From Streptosporangium sp. NBC_01755 (GTDB lineage Bacteria; Actinomycetota; Actinomycetes; Streptosporangiales; Streptosporangiaceae): 64,000 bases of DNA. Location of the stretch: NCBI RefSeq assembly GCF_035917995.1, contig NZ_CP109131.1:6262001-6326000 (forward strand), written 5' to 3'. The notes under the pieces are model-generated. The model was not told the origin of the DNA. It did not search any database and saw only the letters and a program-made list of their open reading frames with translations. The position numbers and the translations under genes are program-made. This document shows, in pieces, positions 1 through 11,100 of the stretch (position 1 is its first letter; each line of letters starts with the position of its first letter).

Positions 1-485
1 GCCGGCTGGCCGGGGGCGCGGGTCTCGTGGGCCTGTTCGTCGTCGGCCCCGACGCCGCCCCGGTCCTGGCCGGGGCGGAGGCCGCCGTACGGGGGGCCGA
101 CGCCCCCGCCGCGTCTACCGGACCGACCTCGCATGGAGAGGCCTCGCACGCGGGGATCTCGCACATAGGGGCCTCGCCCATAGGGGCCTCGCCCATAGGG
201 GCCTCGCCCATAGGGGCCTCGCGCGATGCGGGAGGCCCGCCGGGCGCGGGAGAGCCGCCGGGCACCGGTTCGGCGGCCCGCCTCTCGCCCGTCGTCGCCT
301 TCGGTGACGCCCCGGCGGCGGGGCCCCGGGGCGTCACCCGGGTCTCGCACGCCGCCGACGCGGCACAGGCGGGCGCGGAGCTGTCGGCGCTCCTGGCCCC
401 CGGCGACGTCGTGCTCATCAAGGGACCGCGCGCCGCGGGCCTCGAACGCGTGGCCGCGGCGCTGCTCGGGGGTGATCGCCGATGA
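1..485 (+). CDS. murF: UDP-MurNAc-tripeptide:D-Ala-D-Ala ligase MurF, 3' part
   Basis: This is the C-terminal part of MurF, cut by the left edge of the window. MurF is the cytoplasmic ATP-dependent ligase that adds D-Ala-D-Ala to the UDP-MurNAc peptide. The reading frame is open from base 3, and its last ~40 residues ([18 protein letters not shown]) match the conserved MurF end. The TGA at 483-485 overlaps the mraY ATG at 482, so the two are probably translationally coupled. A Ser/Gly/Ala/Pro-rich stretch of about 60 residues, including four copies of a 5-residue repeat, lies inside the C-terminal domain. It is not a feature of the family and looks like an expanded surface loop. Identity rests on this tail and on the murF-mraY-murD order. 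Confidence 0.85.
   Translation, partial: RLAGGAGLVGLFVVGPDAAPVLAGAEAAVRGADAPAASTGPTSHGEASHAGISHIGASPIGASPIGASPIGASRDAGGPPGAGEPPGTGSAARLSPVVAFGDAPAAGPRGVTRVSHAADAAQAGAELSALLAPGDVVLIKGPRAAGLERVAAALLGGDRR
164..223 (+). repeat. In-frame 15-bp tandem repeat in murF
   Basis: Four consecutive copies of a 15-bp unit (CATAGGGGCCTCGCC; the last base differs in copy 4) encode a repeated P/H-I-G-A-S pentapeptide in the C-terminal domain of MurF. A degenerate related unit precedes it at about 139-163. The unit is a multiple of three, so copy-number change keeps the frame. Confidence 0.9.
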
Positions 486-1540
486 GGGAGATCCTCGTCG
501 CGGCGGCGGTCAGCCTGCTGCTGTCCATGCTGGGCACGCCGCTGGCGATCCGGCTGTTCTCCCGGCGAGGCTACGGGCAGAGCATCAGGGAAGAGGGCCC
601 CTCGGGCCACCACGACAAGCGCGGCACCCCCACCATGGGCGGCACCGTGATCGTGATCGCCGCGCTGGTCGGCTTCGCCTGCGCCCACCTCTACAGCTTC
701 ACGCCACCCACGGTCTCCGCGGTCCTCGTGCTTTTCCTGATGACGGGCCTGGGCGCGGTCGGCTTCCTCGACGACTTCATCAAGATCTACAAGCAGCGCA
801 GCCTCGGTCTGCGCAGCGGTGCCAAGGCGCTGGGCCAGCTCATCGTCGGCGCGGTCTTCGCGATCCTGGTGACCCGCTTCCCCAATGCCTACCTGATCAC
901 CCCGGCCGAGACGCGCCTGTCGTTCCTGAGGGACTTCGGCCCCTCCATCGGGCTCATCGGGTTCGTCATCTGGGTGCTGATCATGATCGTGGGCTTCTCC
1001 AACGCGGTGAACCTCACCGACGGCCTCGACGGCCTGGCCAGCGGCGCCACCGGCGTGGTGCTGGCCTCGTACGTGCTGATCGGCAACTGGCAGCTGCGCA
1101 ACAGCTGCACCACCCAGCTCGGACCCAACTGCTACTGGGTCCGCGACCCGCTGGACCTGGCCGTGGTCGCCGCGGCGGTGCTCGGCGCGCTGGTCGGCTT
1201 CCTGTGGTGGAACGCCCCACCCGCGAAGATCTTCATGGGCGACACCGGCTCGCTGGCCCTGGGCGGCGTGCTCGCCGGACTGGCCATCACCACCAGGACC
1301 CAGCTGCTGCTGATCATCCTCGCCGGGATGTGCGTGCTCATCACCATGTCGGTGATCATCCAGGTCGGCTCCTTCAAGATGACCGGTAAACGGGTCTTCA
1401 GGATGGCCCCGCTCCAGCACCACTTCGAGCTGAAGGGCTGGGCCGAGACGACCATCGTGGTCCGCTTCTGGTTGATCGCCGCCCTGTGCGCGGCCGCCGG
1501 GCTGGGGATCTTCTACGTGGAATGGATGCCCAGGCTGTGA
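482..1540 (+). CDS. mraY: Phospho-N-acetylmuramoyl-pentapeptide transferase MraY
   Basis: MraY is the polytopic membrane enzyme that transfers phospho-MurNAc-pentapeptide from UDP to undecaprenyl phosphate, making lipid I. The 352-residue length is typical. Visible family motifs are the early [11 protein letters not shown] loop, the LDDFIK Asp-Asp pair, [13 protein letters not shown] and [12 protein letters not shown], which carry the Mg2+- and substrate-binding aspartates. About ten hydrophobic segments are spread through the protein. The ATG overlaps the murF stop by 4 bp (ATGA), and murD follows with an overlapping start, so the gene sits in the middle of the division and cell-wall operon. 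Confidence 0.97.
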   Translation: MREILVAAAVSLLLSMLGTPLAIRLFSRRGYGQSIREEGPSGHHDKRGTPTMGGTVIVIAALVGFACAHLYSFTPPTVSAVLVLFLMTGLGAVGFLDDFIKIYKQRSLGLRSGAKALGQLIVGAVFAILVTRFPNAYLITPAETRLSFLRDFGPSIGLIGFVIWVLIMIVGFSNAVNLTDGLDGLASGATGVVLASYVLIGNWQLRNSCTTQLGPNCYWVRDPLDLAVVAAAVLGALVGFLWWNAPPAKIFMGDTGSLALGGVLAGLAITTRTQLLLIILAGMCVLITMSVIIQVGSFKMTGKRVFRMAPLQHHFELKGWAETTIVVRFWLIAALCAAAGLGIFYVEWMPRL

Positions 1541-2958
1541 GTGGGAAAGGCCATGTGATCTGCGTCGCGGGGCTGGGGGTCTCGGGCACGGCCGTGGCTC
1601 GCACGATGGCCGCGAGGGGCGAGAAGGTGATCGTCCTGGAGGGCAGGGACGGCGAGCGGGCCAGGGCGATCGCGGGCGAGCTCGCCGAGCTCGGCGTCGA
1701 GGTCCGCTTCGGTGAGCCCGCCGAGCCCCCGGCGGGCACCTCGTTGATCGTCACCACCGGCTGGCCACCGCACCACCCGCTGCTCGCCGCCGCCGCGGCG
1801 GCGGGGATCGAGGTGATCGGCGAGGTCGAGCTGGCCTGGCGGCTCCGCACCGAGGGCGCCGCTCCCTGGCTGGCGCTGACCGGCACCAACGGCAAGACCA
1901 CCGTGGTCCGGATGCTCACCTCGATGCTGCTGGCCGCCGGGCACCGGGCGCTCGCCGTCGGCAACGTCGGCACCCCGGTGGTGGAGGCGGTCGCCGGAGC
2001 CGGCGACGTGCTGGCGGTGGAGCTGTCCAGCTTCCAGCTGCACCGCTCGCCCAGCATCGCCCCGTACGTGGCCGCGGTGCTCAACGTGGCGCCGGACCAC
2101 CTCGACTGGCATGGCTCCATGGAGGAGTACGCCCGGGTCAAGGGGGAGATCTTCGCCAGGGCCGGGATCGTCGTGTACAACGCCGACGACGAGTGGGCGA
2201 CCCGTCTCGCCGCGCCGTACGAGAGCGCGGCCGGGCGCGGTGCGGCGGTACGGAGCGTGGGCTTCACCCTCGGCGTGCCCGCACCGGGCCAGCTCGGCGT
2301 GGTCGAGGACCTGCTGGTGGACCGGGCGTTCGTGGCCGATCCCGCGAGCAACGCCGAGGAACTCGCCTCGTTCGGCGACGTCCGCCCGTTCGCGCCGCAC
2401 AACGTGGCCAACGCGCTCGCCGCCGCGGCCCTGGCCAGAGCCTACGGGGTGAGCGCCGCCGCGGTGCGTGCGGGCCTGCTGGACTTCGTGCCCGACCCGC
2501 ACAGGATCGCGCACGTGGCCAGGATCGCCGAGGTCGACTACGTGGACGATTCCAAGGCCACCAACCCGCATGCCGCCGCCGCCTCGCTGGCCGCCTACCC
2601 GTCGATCGTCTGGGTGGCCGGTGGGCAGCTCAAGGGTGCGGACGTCGGCGCGCTGGTACGTCGCGCCGCGCCCCGTCTGCGCGGCGCGGTGCTCCTGGGC
2701 GCCGATCGTGAACGAATTCGCGAGGCTCTGGCGCGACACGCCGGGAATGTTCCGGTGGTGGAGGTGGCCGGGCAAGACACTGGGGTCATGGACCGTGTCG
2801 TCACCGAAGCCGCCAGGCTCGCCACCCCCGGAGACACCGTGCTGCTGGCCCCGGCCGGAGCCTCCCTGGACATGTTCGCCGGTTACCCCGCCCGAGGGGA
2901 GGCGTTCGCCCGAGCCGTGCACCGTCTCGCCGCAGGGCAAGACGGGAGACGGGCGTGA
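1522..2958 (+). CDS. murD: UDP-N-acetylmuramoylalanine--D-glutamate ligase MurD
   Basis: MurD is the cytoplasmic ligase that adds D-Glu to UDP-MurNAc-L-Ala using ATP. The N-terminal Rossmann-like segment has VAGLGVSG, the P-loop is GTNGKTT at about residue 130, and the C-terminal domain has [11 protein letters not shown], a typical MurD signature. The start is uncertain. An ATG at 1522 and a GTG at 1537, whose last bases form the mraY stop (GTGA), are both in frame; the GTG would give a natural [12 protein letters not shown] start. The stop overlaps the ftsW GTG at 2955 by 4 bp. Length (about 473-478 residues) is normal. Confidence 0.96.
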   Translation: MDAQAVSGKGHVICVAGLGVSGTAVARTMAARGEKVIVLEGRDGERARAIAGELAELGVEVRFGEPAEPPAGTSLIVTTGWPPHHPLLAAAAAAGIEVIGEVELAWRLRTEGAAPWLALTGTNGKTTVVRMLTSMLLAAGHRALAVGNVGTPVVEAVAGAGDVLAVELSSFQLHRSPSIAPYVAAVLNVAPDHLDWHGSMEEYARVKGEIFARAGIVVYNADDEWATRLAAPYESAAGRGAAVRSVGFTLGVPAPGQLGVVEDLLVDRAFVADPASNAEELASFGDVRPFAPHNVANALAAAALARAYGVSAAAVRAGLLDFVPDPHRIAHVARIAEVDYVDDSKATNPHAAAASLAAYPSIVWVAGGQLKGADVGALVRRAAPRLRGAVLLGADRERIREALARHAGNVPVVEVAGQDTGVMDRVVTEAARLATPGDTVLLAPAGASLDMFAGYPARGEAFARAVHRLAAGQDGRRA

Positions 2959-4235
2959 GCGCGACGGCGCAGGAGAGCGCGCCCCGGGGTCAGGACGGCT
3001 TCCGCGAGCACCTGCTCGCCTTCCGCGAGCTGCTCAACCGGCCGTTGACCTCGTACTACCTGATCCTGGGGTGCAGCGCCCTGCTGCTCGTCCTCGGCCT
3101 GATGATGGTGCTTTCCGCATCCAGCATCGAGGCGTTGCAGGAGATGGGCGATCCCTTCTACTGGTTCTTCAAGCAGTCGATCTCGGCCGCGCTCGGTCTC
3201 CCGCTGATGTGGGTCTGCGCGCAGCTGCCACCCCGGTTCTTCAGGCTCGCCGGATACCCGCTGATGGCGCTGTCGATCCTCGGGCTGGTGCTGGTGCTGT
3301 TCGTCGGCACCTCACAGCTCGGCGCCCAGCGGTGGATCGACCTCGGCCCCATCTACCTGCAGCCGTCCGAACCCGCCAAGCTCGGGCTGGTCCTCTGGGG
3401 TGCCGACCTGCTGGCCCGCAAGGCGCGCAACGGCCTGATCGAGTGGCGCAACCTGTTCATCCCGCTGATGCCGGGCACCGCCATCCTGGCCGTCATGGTC
3501 ATGCTGGGAAGCGACCTCGGCACCACGCTGGTGCTGCTGATGATCTTCCTGTCGCTGCTGTGGGTGGTGGGGGCGCCGCTGCGACTGTTCGGCGGGATCC
3601 TCGCGGTGGTGGTGCTCGCGACCGTCGTCATGATCAGCACCGAGGGTTACCGCTCGGACCGGATCACGGGCTGGCTCGACCCGTGGGGCAACGCCCAGGG
3701 AACGGGCTTCCAGGCCGTGCAGGGGCAGATCGCGATGGGCAGCGGCGGCTGGTTCGGGGTGGGGCTGGGGTCCAGCAGGCAGAAGTGGAGCTGGATCCCG
3801 CACGCGGAGAGCGACTTCATCTTCTCCATCCTCGGTGAGGAGCTCGGCCTGATGGGCACGCTCGTCGTGGTGGCCCTGTTCGGACTGCTGGGCTACGCGG
3901 GGCTGCGGGTGGCCACCCGGGTCAAGGACCCGTTCGTCCGGCTCGCCTCCGCCGCCGCGGTCGCCTGGATCGCCGGCCAGGCGATCGTCAACATCGGCGC
4001 CGTCATCGGGGTGCTGCCCATCACCGGGATCCCGTTGCCGCTGGTCTCCTACGGTGGGTCGGCCCTGCTGCCCACCCTCGCCACCCTCGGCATGCTCCTG
4101 TCGTTCGCCAAGCACGAGCCCGGCGCCCGCGAGGCTCTCGCGGCCCATGGCCCCGGACCGGTGGCGCGGGGCCTAAGCTGGCTTGGCCTGGGTGGTCCGG
4201 CCAGGAAACGACGGCCGGGCCGTGGAAGACGATAA
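2955..4235 (+). CDS. ftsW: Lipid II polymerase FtsW (SEDS family)
   Basis: FtsW is the septal SEDS peptidoglycan glycosyltransferase, an integral membrane protein that works with the class B PBP FtsI. About ten membrane segments are visible. The family signature near the C-terminus ([20 protein letters not shown]) is intact, as is the [12 protein letters not shown] segment after transmembrane segment 4. The first 35 residues are cytoplasmic and polar. The GTG start overlaps the murD stop (GTGA). The C-terminal tail is basic (KRRPGRGRR). Clustering with murD and murG favours FtsW over the RodA paralogue. Confidence 0.95.
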   Translation: MSATAQESAPRGQDGFREHLLAFRELLNRPLTSYYLILGCSALLLVLGLMMVLSASSIEALQEMGDPFYWFFKQSISAALGLPLMWVCAQLPPRFFRLAGYPLMALSILGLVLVLFVGTSQLGAQRWIDLGPIYLQPSEPAKLGLVLWGADLLARKARNGLIEWRNLFIPLMPGTAILAVMVMLGSDLGTTLVLLMIFLSLLWVVGAPLRLFGGILAVVVLATVVMISTEGYRSDRITGWLDPWGNAQGTGFQAVQGQIAMGSGGWFGVGLGSSRQKWSWIPHAESDFIFSILGEELGLMGTLVVVALFGLLGYAGLRVATRVKDPFVRLASAAAVAWIAGQAIVNIGAVIGVLPITGIPLPLVSYGGSALLPTLATLGMLLSFAKHEPGAREALAAHGPGPVARGLSWLGLGGPARKRRPGRGRR

Positions 4236-4249
4236 GCGAAAGGACCGAC

Positions 4250-5338
4250 ATGAGGGTGGTCCTCGCCGGCGGCGGGACGGCCGGTCATATCGAACCGGCG
4301 CTGGCTCTGGCAGACGCGCTGCGCCAACTCGACCCCAACATCGGGATCACATGCCTCGGCACCGAGAGAGGTCTGGAGACCAGGCTGGTTCCGGCCAGAG
4401 GGTATGAACTGCAGCTGGTGCCCGCGGTGCCGCTGCCCCGGACACTGACGCCCCAACTGCTGAGCGTGCCGGGCCGCCTGGCGGGTGCCATCAGCACGGC
4501 CGCCGCCATCATGGACCGCGTGCAGGCCGACGTCCTGGTCGGCTTCGGCGGCTACGTGGCGACCCCCGCCTACCTGGCGGCGCGGCGCCGCGGCGTGCCG
4601 ATCGTGGTCCACGAGGCCAACCCGCGCCCCGGCCTGGCCAACCGGCTGGGCGCGCGCCTCACCGACCACGTGTTCACCGGCCACCCGGACACGCCGCTGA
4701 ACAACGCCGAGTACATCGGCATCCCCCTCCGCCGTGAGATCGTCAACCTCGACCGGCTCTCCATGGGCGACAAGGCCCGGTCCTGGTTCGGCCTGGAGGC
4801 CGATCTGCCCACGCTGCTGGTCACCGGCGGCTCCCAGGGGGCCCGCTCGCTCAACCAGGCGGCTCTGGCCGCCGCCCCCGCGCTGCGCCGGGCCGGGGTG
4901 CAGGTGCTGCACGTCATCGGCCTGAAGAACACGCTGGAGGAGGAGCCCCCGCCCGGCGACCCGCAGTACGTCGTGCTGCCGTACGTCGACCGGATGGACC
5001 TGGCCTATGCCGCCGCCGACTTCGCCCTGTGCCGCAGCGGTGCGATGACCTGCGCCGAGCTGACGGCGGTGGGCCTGCCGGCCGCGTACATCCCGCTGCC
5101 GCACGGCAACGGTGAGCAGCGGCTCAACGCCATGCCGATCGTGCGGGGCGGCGGCGGCCTGATGATCGACGACGCGGAGCTGTCACCGGGGTGGATCATT
5201 CAGAGTGTGCTGCCCATCCTGTCCGATCCCGAACGCGTGGTCACCATGTCGGAGGCGGCATCCAGGATGGGCAGGAAGGACGCCGACGTGGCGCTGGCGC
5301 GCAGGGTGCTGCAGGTCGCGGCGCGGGGGAGAGGCTGA
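4250..5338 (+). CDS. murG: UDP-GlcNAc:lipid I GlcNAc transferase MurG
   Basis: MurG adds GlcNAc to lipid I at the inner face of the membrane, making lipid II. The N-terminal Gly-rich loop is [15 protein letters not shown]. The conserved [15 protein letters not shown] and [10 protein letters not shown] segments are present, and the C-terminal donor-binding segment includes [11 protein letters not shown] and [17 protein letters not shown] two-domain fold is expected from the family. Length is 362 residues. The gap to ftsW is only 14 bp and contains a GAAAGGA ribosome-binding site. A 116-bp spacer without a convincing gene separates it from murC. Confidence 0.96.
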   Translation: MRVVLAGGGTAGHIEPALALADALRQLDPNIGITCLGTERGLETRLVPARGYELQLVPAVPLPRTLTPQLLSVPGRLAGAISTAAAIMDRVQADVLVGFGGYVATPAYLAARRRGVPIVVHEANPRPGLANRLGARLTDHVFTGHPDTPLNNAEYIGIPLRREIVNLDRLSMGDKARSWFGLEADLPTLLVTGGSQGARSLNQAALAAAPALRRAGVQVLHVIGLKNTLEEEPPPGDPQYVVLPYVDRMDLAYAAADFALCRSGAMTCAELTAVGLPAAYIPLPHGNGEQRLNAMPIVRGGGGLMIDDAELSPGWIIQSVLPILSDPERVVTMSEAASRMGRKDADVALARRVLQVAARGRG

Positions 5339-5454
5339 ATGGGCGCGGAGCGGATCCGACACGGTGAGCGCGGGGCCGCCCGTGCTCGCCTCCGGCGAGA
5401 GGGCCGGGCGGGACGAGGCCGCCCACGCGGCGAACGAGGAGAGGTGAGCGGCCG

Positions 5455-6861
<1,407 letters not shown>

Positions 6862-6895
6862 CCCATGCCAGCGGGCGCGGGTCGCCGGAGGGGGA

Positions 6896-7570
6896 GTGGC
6901 ATTGAACGGCGTGTGGCGGTCGGCCTTCCTGGCCCTGCTCACCGCGGGAGTGGTGGGCATCGCCGCGTGGCTGGTGTTCTTCTCCCCGGTGCTCGGGGTG
7001 CGGGAGATCCAGGTGGTGGGCAACGCGGCCCTGTCCACCGAGCAGATCCGGCGGGCGGCGCAGGTGGCCGGTGGCAGGCCCCTCGCCACGGTCGACCTGG
7101 CCGAGGTCGAGGAGCGAATAGGCCGGATCACGCAGATCGAGTCGGTGACGGTCAGCCGCGCCTGGCCTGGGACCCTGTGGGTGAAGGTCGTGGAGCGCAG
7201 GCCGGTGGCGGTGGTGCCGGTCGGTGGCAGGTCCGCGCTGATGGACCGGCACGGGATGGTCACCGAGGTCAAGGATATCGCGCCCCCGGCGCTGCCCGTG
7301 CTGCGGGTGGACCGGCCGGGGCCGGGGGACCCGGCGACCGCGGCGGCGCTCACGGTCATCGCCGCGCTGCCGGAGAATCTGGCCCGCCGGGTCGCGGAGG
7401 TGCTCGCACCGTCGGCGGAGACGGTCTCGTTGCGGCTGAAGGACGGCCGCGCGATCGTGTGGGGTGGCGGTGACCGGCCCGCGGACAAGGCACGGATCCT
7501 TGTTACGCTGCTCAAGCGTCCGGCCGACACCTATGACGTCAGTTCGCCTGACGTCGTGACGGTTAAGTGA
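6896..7570 (+). CDS. ftsQ: Cell division protein FtsQ/DivIB (POTRA domain)
   Basis: This is a bitopic division protein with a very short cytoplasmic N-terminus, one membrane segment (about residues 7-30) and an extracytoplasmic POTRA domain beginning VREIQVVGNAALSTEQI. The conserved RAWPGTLWVKVVERRPVAV segment of the FtsQ beta domain follows. In the family it links FtsB/FtsL to the septal synthase complex. GTG 6896 is chosen because a purine-rich GGAGGGGGA precedes it; another ATG at 6865 is in a different frame. At 224 residues it is shorter than many actinobacterial FtsQ proteins, mainly through the absent cytoplasmic extension. Confidence 0.9.
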   Translation: MALNGVWRSAFLALLTAGVVGIAAWLVFFSPVLGVREIQVVGNAALSTEQIRRAAQVAGGRPLATVDLAEVEERIGRITQIESVTVSRAWPGTLWVKVVERRPVAVVPVGGRSALMDRHGMVTEVKDIAPPALPVLRVDRPGPGDPATAAALTVIAALPENLARRVAEVLAPSAETVSLRLKDGRAIVWGGGDRPADKARILVTLLKRPADTYDVSSPDVVTVK

Positions 7571-7795
7571 TCTCATCGGATGGCGGGCGTTCCCGGAAAA
7601 GGACGGCCCGCGACACGCTGGACGTGCTTGCGGCGCGGTTAGTTGACCCGCCAGGAGCGTAACTCCTACTGTCCGTATCACTCCTCAGGTTGACATAAAG
7701 CTAAATCTCAACTTGAGGGTGAGGGTTTTGGAAACGACGGCACGGGCCCCGTGCCGCATGAAATTGCAAGTCAACGAGCGGAAAGGCCCCTCGTC
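7571..7795 (+). promoter_or_regulatory. ftsQ-ftsZ intergenic region with probable ftsZ promoter
   Basis: This 225-bp spacer is unusually AT-rich at 7688-7735. It contains TTGACA at 7690-7695, followed by AAAGCTAAATCTCAACTTGAGGG. The AACTTGAGGGTGAGGGTTTTGG stretch recalls the conserved segment upstream of actinobacterial ftsZ genes. No -10 hexamer at ideal spacing from TTGACA is obvious, so the exact start point is not assigned. The GGAAAGG ribosome-binding site at 7780-7786 serves GTG 7796. Confidence 0.55.
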
Positions 7796-9157
7796 GTGGC
7801 AGCACCGCAGAACTACCTCGCGGTCATCAAGGTTGTAGGAATCGGCGGAGGCGGAGTCAACGCCGTCAACCGGATGATCGAGGAGGGACTCAAGGGCGTC
7901 GAGTTCATCGCCATCAATACCGACGCCCAGGCGCTGCTGATGAGTGACGCCGACGTCAAGCTCGACGTCGGGCGCGAGCTCACTCGCGGCCTCGGCGCGG
8001 GAGCCAACCCCGAAGTCGGGCGCAAGGCGGCCGAGGACCACCGTGAGGAGATCGAAGAGGTCCTCAAGGGCGCCGACATGGTTTTCGTCACGGCCGGTGA
8101 GGGCGGTGGCACGGGCACCGGAGGTGCCCCGGTGGTGGCCAACATCGCCCGCACCCTGGGCGCGCTGACCATCGGCGTCGTGACCCGGCCCTTCAGCTTC
8201 GAGGGGCGGCGCAGGGCGATGCAGGCGGACGCGGGCATCGAGACCCTCCGAGAGGAGGTCGACACCCTCATCGTGATCCCGAACGACCGGCTGCTGTCGA
8301 TCTCCGACCGGCAGGTGAGCGTGCTGGACGCCTTCAAGGCGGCGGACCAGGTGCTGCTCTCCGGTGTCCAGGGCATCACCGACCTGATCACCACGCCCGG
8401 CCTGATCAACCTCGACTTCGCCGATGTGAAGTCGGTCATGTCCGGTGCCGGCTCGGCCCTGATGGGCATCGGCCACGCGCGCGGCGACGACCGTTCGGTC
8501 GCGGCGGCCGAGATGGCCGTGTCCAGCCCGCTGCTGGAGGCCAGCATCGACGGCGCGCACGGCGTGCTGCTGTCGATCGCCGGCGGCTCCGACCTCGGCC
8601 TGTTCGAGATCAATGAGGCGGCCCAGCTCGTCTCCACCGCCGCGGCACCGGACGCCAACATCATCTTCGGTACGGTCATCGACGACGCCCTCGGCGACGA
8701 GGTGCGCGTCACCGTGATCGCGGCAGGGTTCGACGAGCCCGCTCCCGAGCCCAAGCAACTCCCGCAGCCGGCGGCCCGCACGCAGCCCGCCTCGCGTCCC
8801 GCCCCGCCACCGCCCTCGGCGGCCCCCCCGGTCCGCCCGCTGGCGCCCACGGTCAAGGCGGAGCCCCGTCCGGAGCCCAGGGTGGAGCACGCGCCGCCCC
8901 CACCGGTGCGCTCGGTCGTCACCCCGCCGCCCGCGCCGGTGGAGCCGACGCCTCCGCCCCAGCAGATCCACCCGGTCCACCCGGTGGAGCACTTCGAGCC
9001 GCACTCCCCTCCGCTGTCGATCCCGCGTCCGGCTCCCGAGCCCTCGCAGCCGACGCCGATCTCCGCGAGGGTCACCGACCCCGCCCGGCGCCGACCGGTG
9101 ATCTTCGAGGAGCAGGAAGAGGAGTTGGACGTCCCCGACTTCCTGAAGGAGCGGTGA
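7796..9157 (+). CDS. ftsZ: Cell division GTPase FtsZ
   Basis: FtsZ is the tubulin-like GTPase that forms the Z-ring. The frame extends to GTG 7751, but GTG 7796 fits better: it gives [20 protein letters not shown] and has GGAAAGG about 10 nt upstream. The tubulin signature GGGTGTGG, the T7-type [11 protein letters not shown] and the [10 protein letters not shown] segment are present. A Pro-rich disordered linker of about 115 residues leads to the C-terminal peptide [12 protein letters not shown]. That peptide is encoded inside a 56-bp tandem duplication, and the ancestral ending was probably DVPDFLK followed by stop (see the repeat at 9098-9259). Length is 453 residues. Confidence 0.97.
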   Translation: MAAPQNYLAVIKVVGIGGGGVNAVNRMIEEGLKGVEFIAINTDAQALLMSDADVKLDVGRELTRGLGAGANPEVGRKAAEDHREEIEEVLKGADMVFVTAGEGGGTGTGGAPVVANIARTLGALTIGVVTRPFSFEGRRRAMQADAGIETLREEVDTLIVIPNDRLLSISDRQVSVLDAFKAADQVLLSGVQGITDLITTPGLINLDFADVKSVMSGAGSALMGIGHARGDDRSVAAAEMAVSSPLLEASIDGAHGVLLSIAGGSDLGLFEINEAAQLVSTAAAPDANIIFGTVIDDALGDEVRVTVIAAGFDEPAPEPKQLPQPAARTQPASRPAPPPPSAAPPVRPLAPTVKAEPRPEPRVEHAPPPPVRSVVTPPPAPVEPTPPPQQIHPVHPVEHFEPHSPPLSIPRPAPEPSQPTPISARVTDPARRRPVIFEEQEEELDVPDFLKER

Positions 9158-9259
9158 TCTTCGAGGAGCAGGAAGAGGAGTTGGACGTCCCCGACTTCCT
9201 GAAGGAGCGGTGATCTTCGAGGAGCAGGAAGAGGAGTTGGACGTCCCCGACTTCCTGAA
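9098..9259 (+). repeat. 56-bp tandem triplication over the ftsZ stop codon
   Basis: Copies lie at 9098-9153, 9154-9209 and 9210-9259 (the last lacks 6 bp) and are identical. Copy 1 encodes the FtsZ C-terminal peptide. The stop TGA at 9155-9157 is created by the junction with copy 2. Copy 3 ends CTGAAGTGA, so in the frame of copy 1 it would encode DFLK-stop, the expected FtsZ ending. Because 56 is not a multiple of 3, the duplicated copies are not read as FtsZ. The array occupies most of the ftsZ-yggS gap. Confidence 0.95.
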
Positions 9260-9354
9260 GTGATATCGCTCACGGTGGGGGTGGGCGAAGAGCCTCCCGA
9301 CCGTGCCGGGAAGAATGGGCTCCGCCGGTTTGCCACTGTCCGAGCGGCGGAGAT

Positions 9355-10059
9355 GTGACGGAAACAACACGACGAGATGAGATAGCGGCCGGACTGGCCC
9401 GGGTCGAGGCGGAGATCGCCGAAGCCTGCCGGGCCGCCGGCCGCGGTCGCGAGGAGCTGACGCTCGTCGCGGTGAGCAAGACCTACCCCGCCTCCGACGT
9501 GCGACTGCTGGCCGGGCTCGGGATCGCCGACGTCGGGGAGAATCGCGACCAGGAGGCTTCGGTCAAGGCGCGAGAGTGCGCCGACCTCGGCCTCCGCTGG
9601 CACTTCGTCGGCCAGTTGCAGACCAACAAGGTCCGCTCGGTGGTCGGCTACACGGACGTCGTCCACTCGGTCGACCGCCCGCGCCTGGTCACCGCCCTCA
9701 GCCGGGAGGCACTCGGGGTGGGACGCCGGATCACCTGCCTGGTGCAGGTCGCGCTCGGCGGTGACCCGGCCAGGGGCGGCGTGCCTCCAAAGGAGGCCGA
9801 GGCGCTGGCGGACGCCGTGGCCGGGGCGCCGGGGCTGGAGTTGGGCGGGGTGATGGCGGTCGCGCCGCTGGGGGAGGAGCCGGGCAGGGCGTTCGCGAGG
9901 CTGAGGGAGATCGCGCGGTCCGTCCAGGAGGCCCACCCGGGCGCCGACGTCATCTCGGCGGGGATGAGCGGGGATATGTCCCAGGCCATTGCCAACGGTG
10001 CGACACACCTGCGTGTTGGTACGGCGTTGCTCGGTCGCAGGAAGCCCTTCGTCAGGTAA
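9355..10059 (+). CDS. yggS: YggS/PLPBP family pyridoxal-phosphate homeostasis protein (YlmE)
   Basis: This is a single-domain PLP-binding TIM-barrel protein of the YggS/YlmE/PROSC family, implicated in PLP homeostasis rather than a known reaction. The PLP lysine is in LVAVSKTYP at about residue 42. WHFVGQLQTNK and the C-terminal SAGMSGDMSQAIANGATHLRVG are family signatures. GTG 9355 has GGCGGAG upstream. The gene lies between ftsZ and sepF, as in other actinomycetes, where pgeF (ylmD) normally sits between ftsZ and yggS. Here that gene is absent. Confidence 0.93.
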   Translation: MTETTRRDEIAAGLARVEAEIAEACRAAGRGREELTLVAVSKTYPASDVRLLAGLGIADVGENRDQEASVKARECADLGLRWHFVGQLQTNKVRSVVGYTDVVHSVDRPRLVTALSREALGVGRRITCLVQVALGGDPARGGVPPKEAEALADAVAGAPGLELGGVMAVAPLGEEPGRAFARLREIARSVQEAHPGADVISAGMSGDMSQAIANGATHLRVGTALLGRRKPFVR

Positions 10060-10177
10060 TGTCCATTCAAGTGGACCTTGGCGTCCGCGTACCCGGACAG
10101 CGGTCGAACGGTGGTGAGCTCAGGGCGGTCGGGCTGTCCCTCGGGCACATCGAGGTAAGACGGAGGAAGAAGTAGCG

Positions 10178-10681
10178 ATGGCCGGCGCGATGCGCAAGAT
10201 GGCGGTCTACCTCGGTCTTGTCGAGGACGACCGCTACGAGAGATACGACAGCTACCCCGACGACGAGTACGAGGAGTTCGACGACCCTCGCAGGGAGGGC
10301 GACGAGCGTCCTGGCACGGTCCACGACCTCTCGGACGACACCGATCCCGGCGTACCCGCTCCGAGGCCCGCGACGGCTGTCCTGGAGCGCCGCACGACCG
10401 ATCTGGCGCGCATCACCACCCTCCATCCCCGCACGTACAACGAGGCGCGGACCATCGGTGAGCACTTCCGTGACGGCACTCCTGTCATCATGAATCTGAC
10501 CGAGATGGTTGACAGTGACGCAAAGCGGCTCGTTGATTTCGCGGCAGGTCTCGTCTTTGGCCTACATGGCAGCATTGAACGTGTTACCAACAAGGTGTTC
10601 TTGTTGTCCCCAGCCAATGTCGAGGTGACCGCCGAGGACAAGGCTCGAATCGCGGAACGCGGATTCTTCAACCAGAGCTAG
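10178..10681 (+). CDS. sepF: Cell division protein SepF
   Basis: SepF is a cytoplasmic FtsZ-binding protein that tethers the Z-ring to the membrane in actinobacteria, which lack FtsA. The short N-terminal segment [18 protein letters not shown] fits the membrane-binding helix. An acidic linker follows, and then the globular domain from about residue 75 ([38 protein letters not shown]). Length is 167 residues. The ATG at 10178 is preceded by GGAGGAAG. The downstream neighbours yggT and divIVA are typical. Confidence 0.95.
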   Translation: MAGAMRKMAVYLGLVEDDRYERYDSYPDDEYEEFDDPRREGDERPGTVHDLSDDTDPGVPAPRPATAVLERRTTDLARITTLHPRTYNEARTIGEHFRDGTPVIMNLTEMVDSDAKRLVDFAAGLVFGLHGSIERVTNKVFLLSPANVEVTAEDKARIAERGFFNQS

Positions 10682-10763
10682 AGTTCCACTATGAACAGTG
10701 ACCGGCCCGACGGGTCCCGATGGGACGAAGGACGGCAGAGCGGAGTGGAGGCGAGGACGGACC

Positions 10764-11051
10764 GTGGGGATCGTTAGCGGGATCTTGGTCTTCGTCCTGT
10801 CCATCTATCTCGTTCTGCTGATCGGCAGAATGATCTTTGAGACGGTGCAGGCGTTCGCACGTCAGTGGCGCCCCACAGGCATCGTCCTGGTGCTGGCGGA
10901 AGCCGTATACACGGTGACCGATCCACCTCTCAAGTTCCTCCGCCGTTTCATTCCACCACTCCGGTTGGGTACGGTGGCCTTTGACCTAAGCTTCACAGTG
11001 CTGTTCATTGTGGTCTTGGTCTTGATCCAACTCGTGTCCGCGCTTCGTTGA
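10764..11051 (+). CDS. YggT family membrane protein (YlmG)
   Basis: This is a small protein with two membrane segments and the family core GRMIFETVQAF...DPPLKFLRRFIPPLRLGTVAFDLSF. YggT/YlmG proteins are found next to sepF and divIVA and have a loosely defined role in envelope or division processes. The frame is open from 10698, but GTG 10764 (MGIVSGILVFVL) starts directly before the first membrane segment and has GGAGGCGAGGA upstream. The resulting 95 residues match the usual family length. Confidence 0.88.
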   Translation: MGIVSGILVFVLSIYLVLLIGRMIFETVQAFARQWRPTGIVLVLAEAVYTVTDPPLKFLRRFIPPLRLGTVAFDLSFTVLFIVVLVLIQLVSALR

Positions 11052-11100
11052 TCGGGTACCGTCCCCCCGGACAGACTCCAAGCGCGCCAAGGAGACCGAA

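Noticed and set aside
5339-5454. Small gene between murG and murC
   Set aside because: The frame at 5205-5447 mostly overlaps murG in another frame and has no recognisable features.
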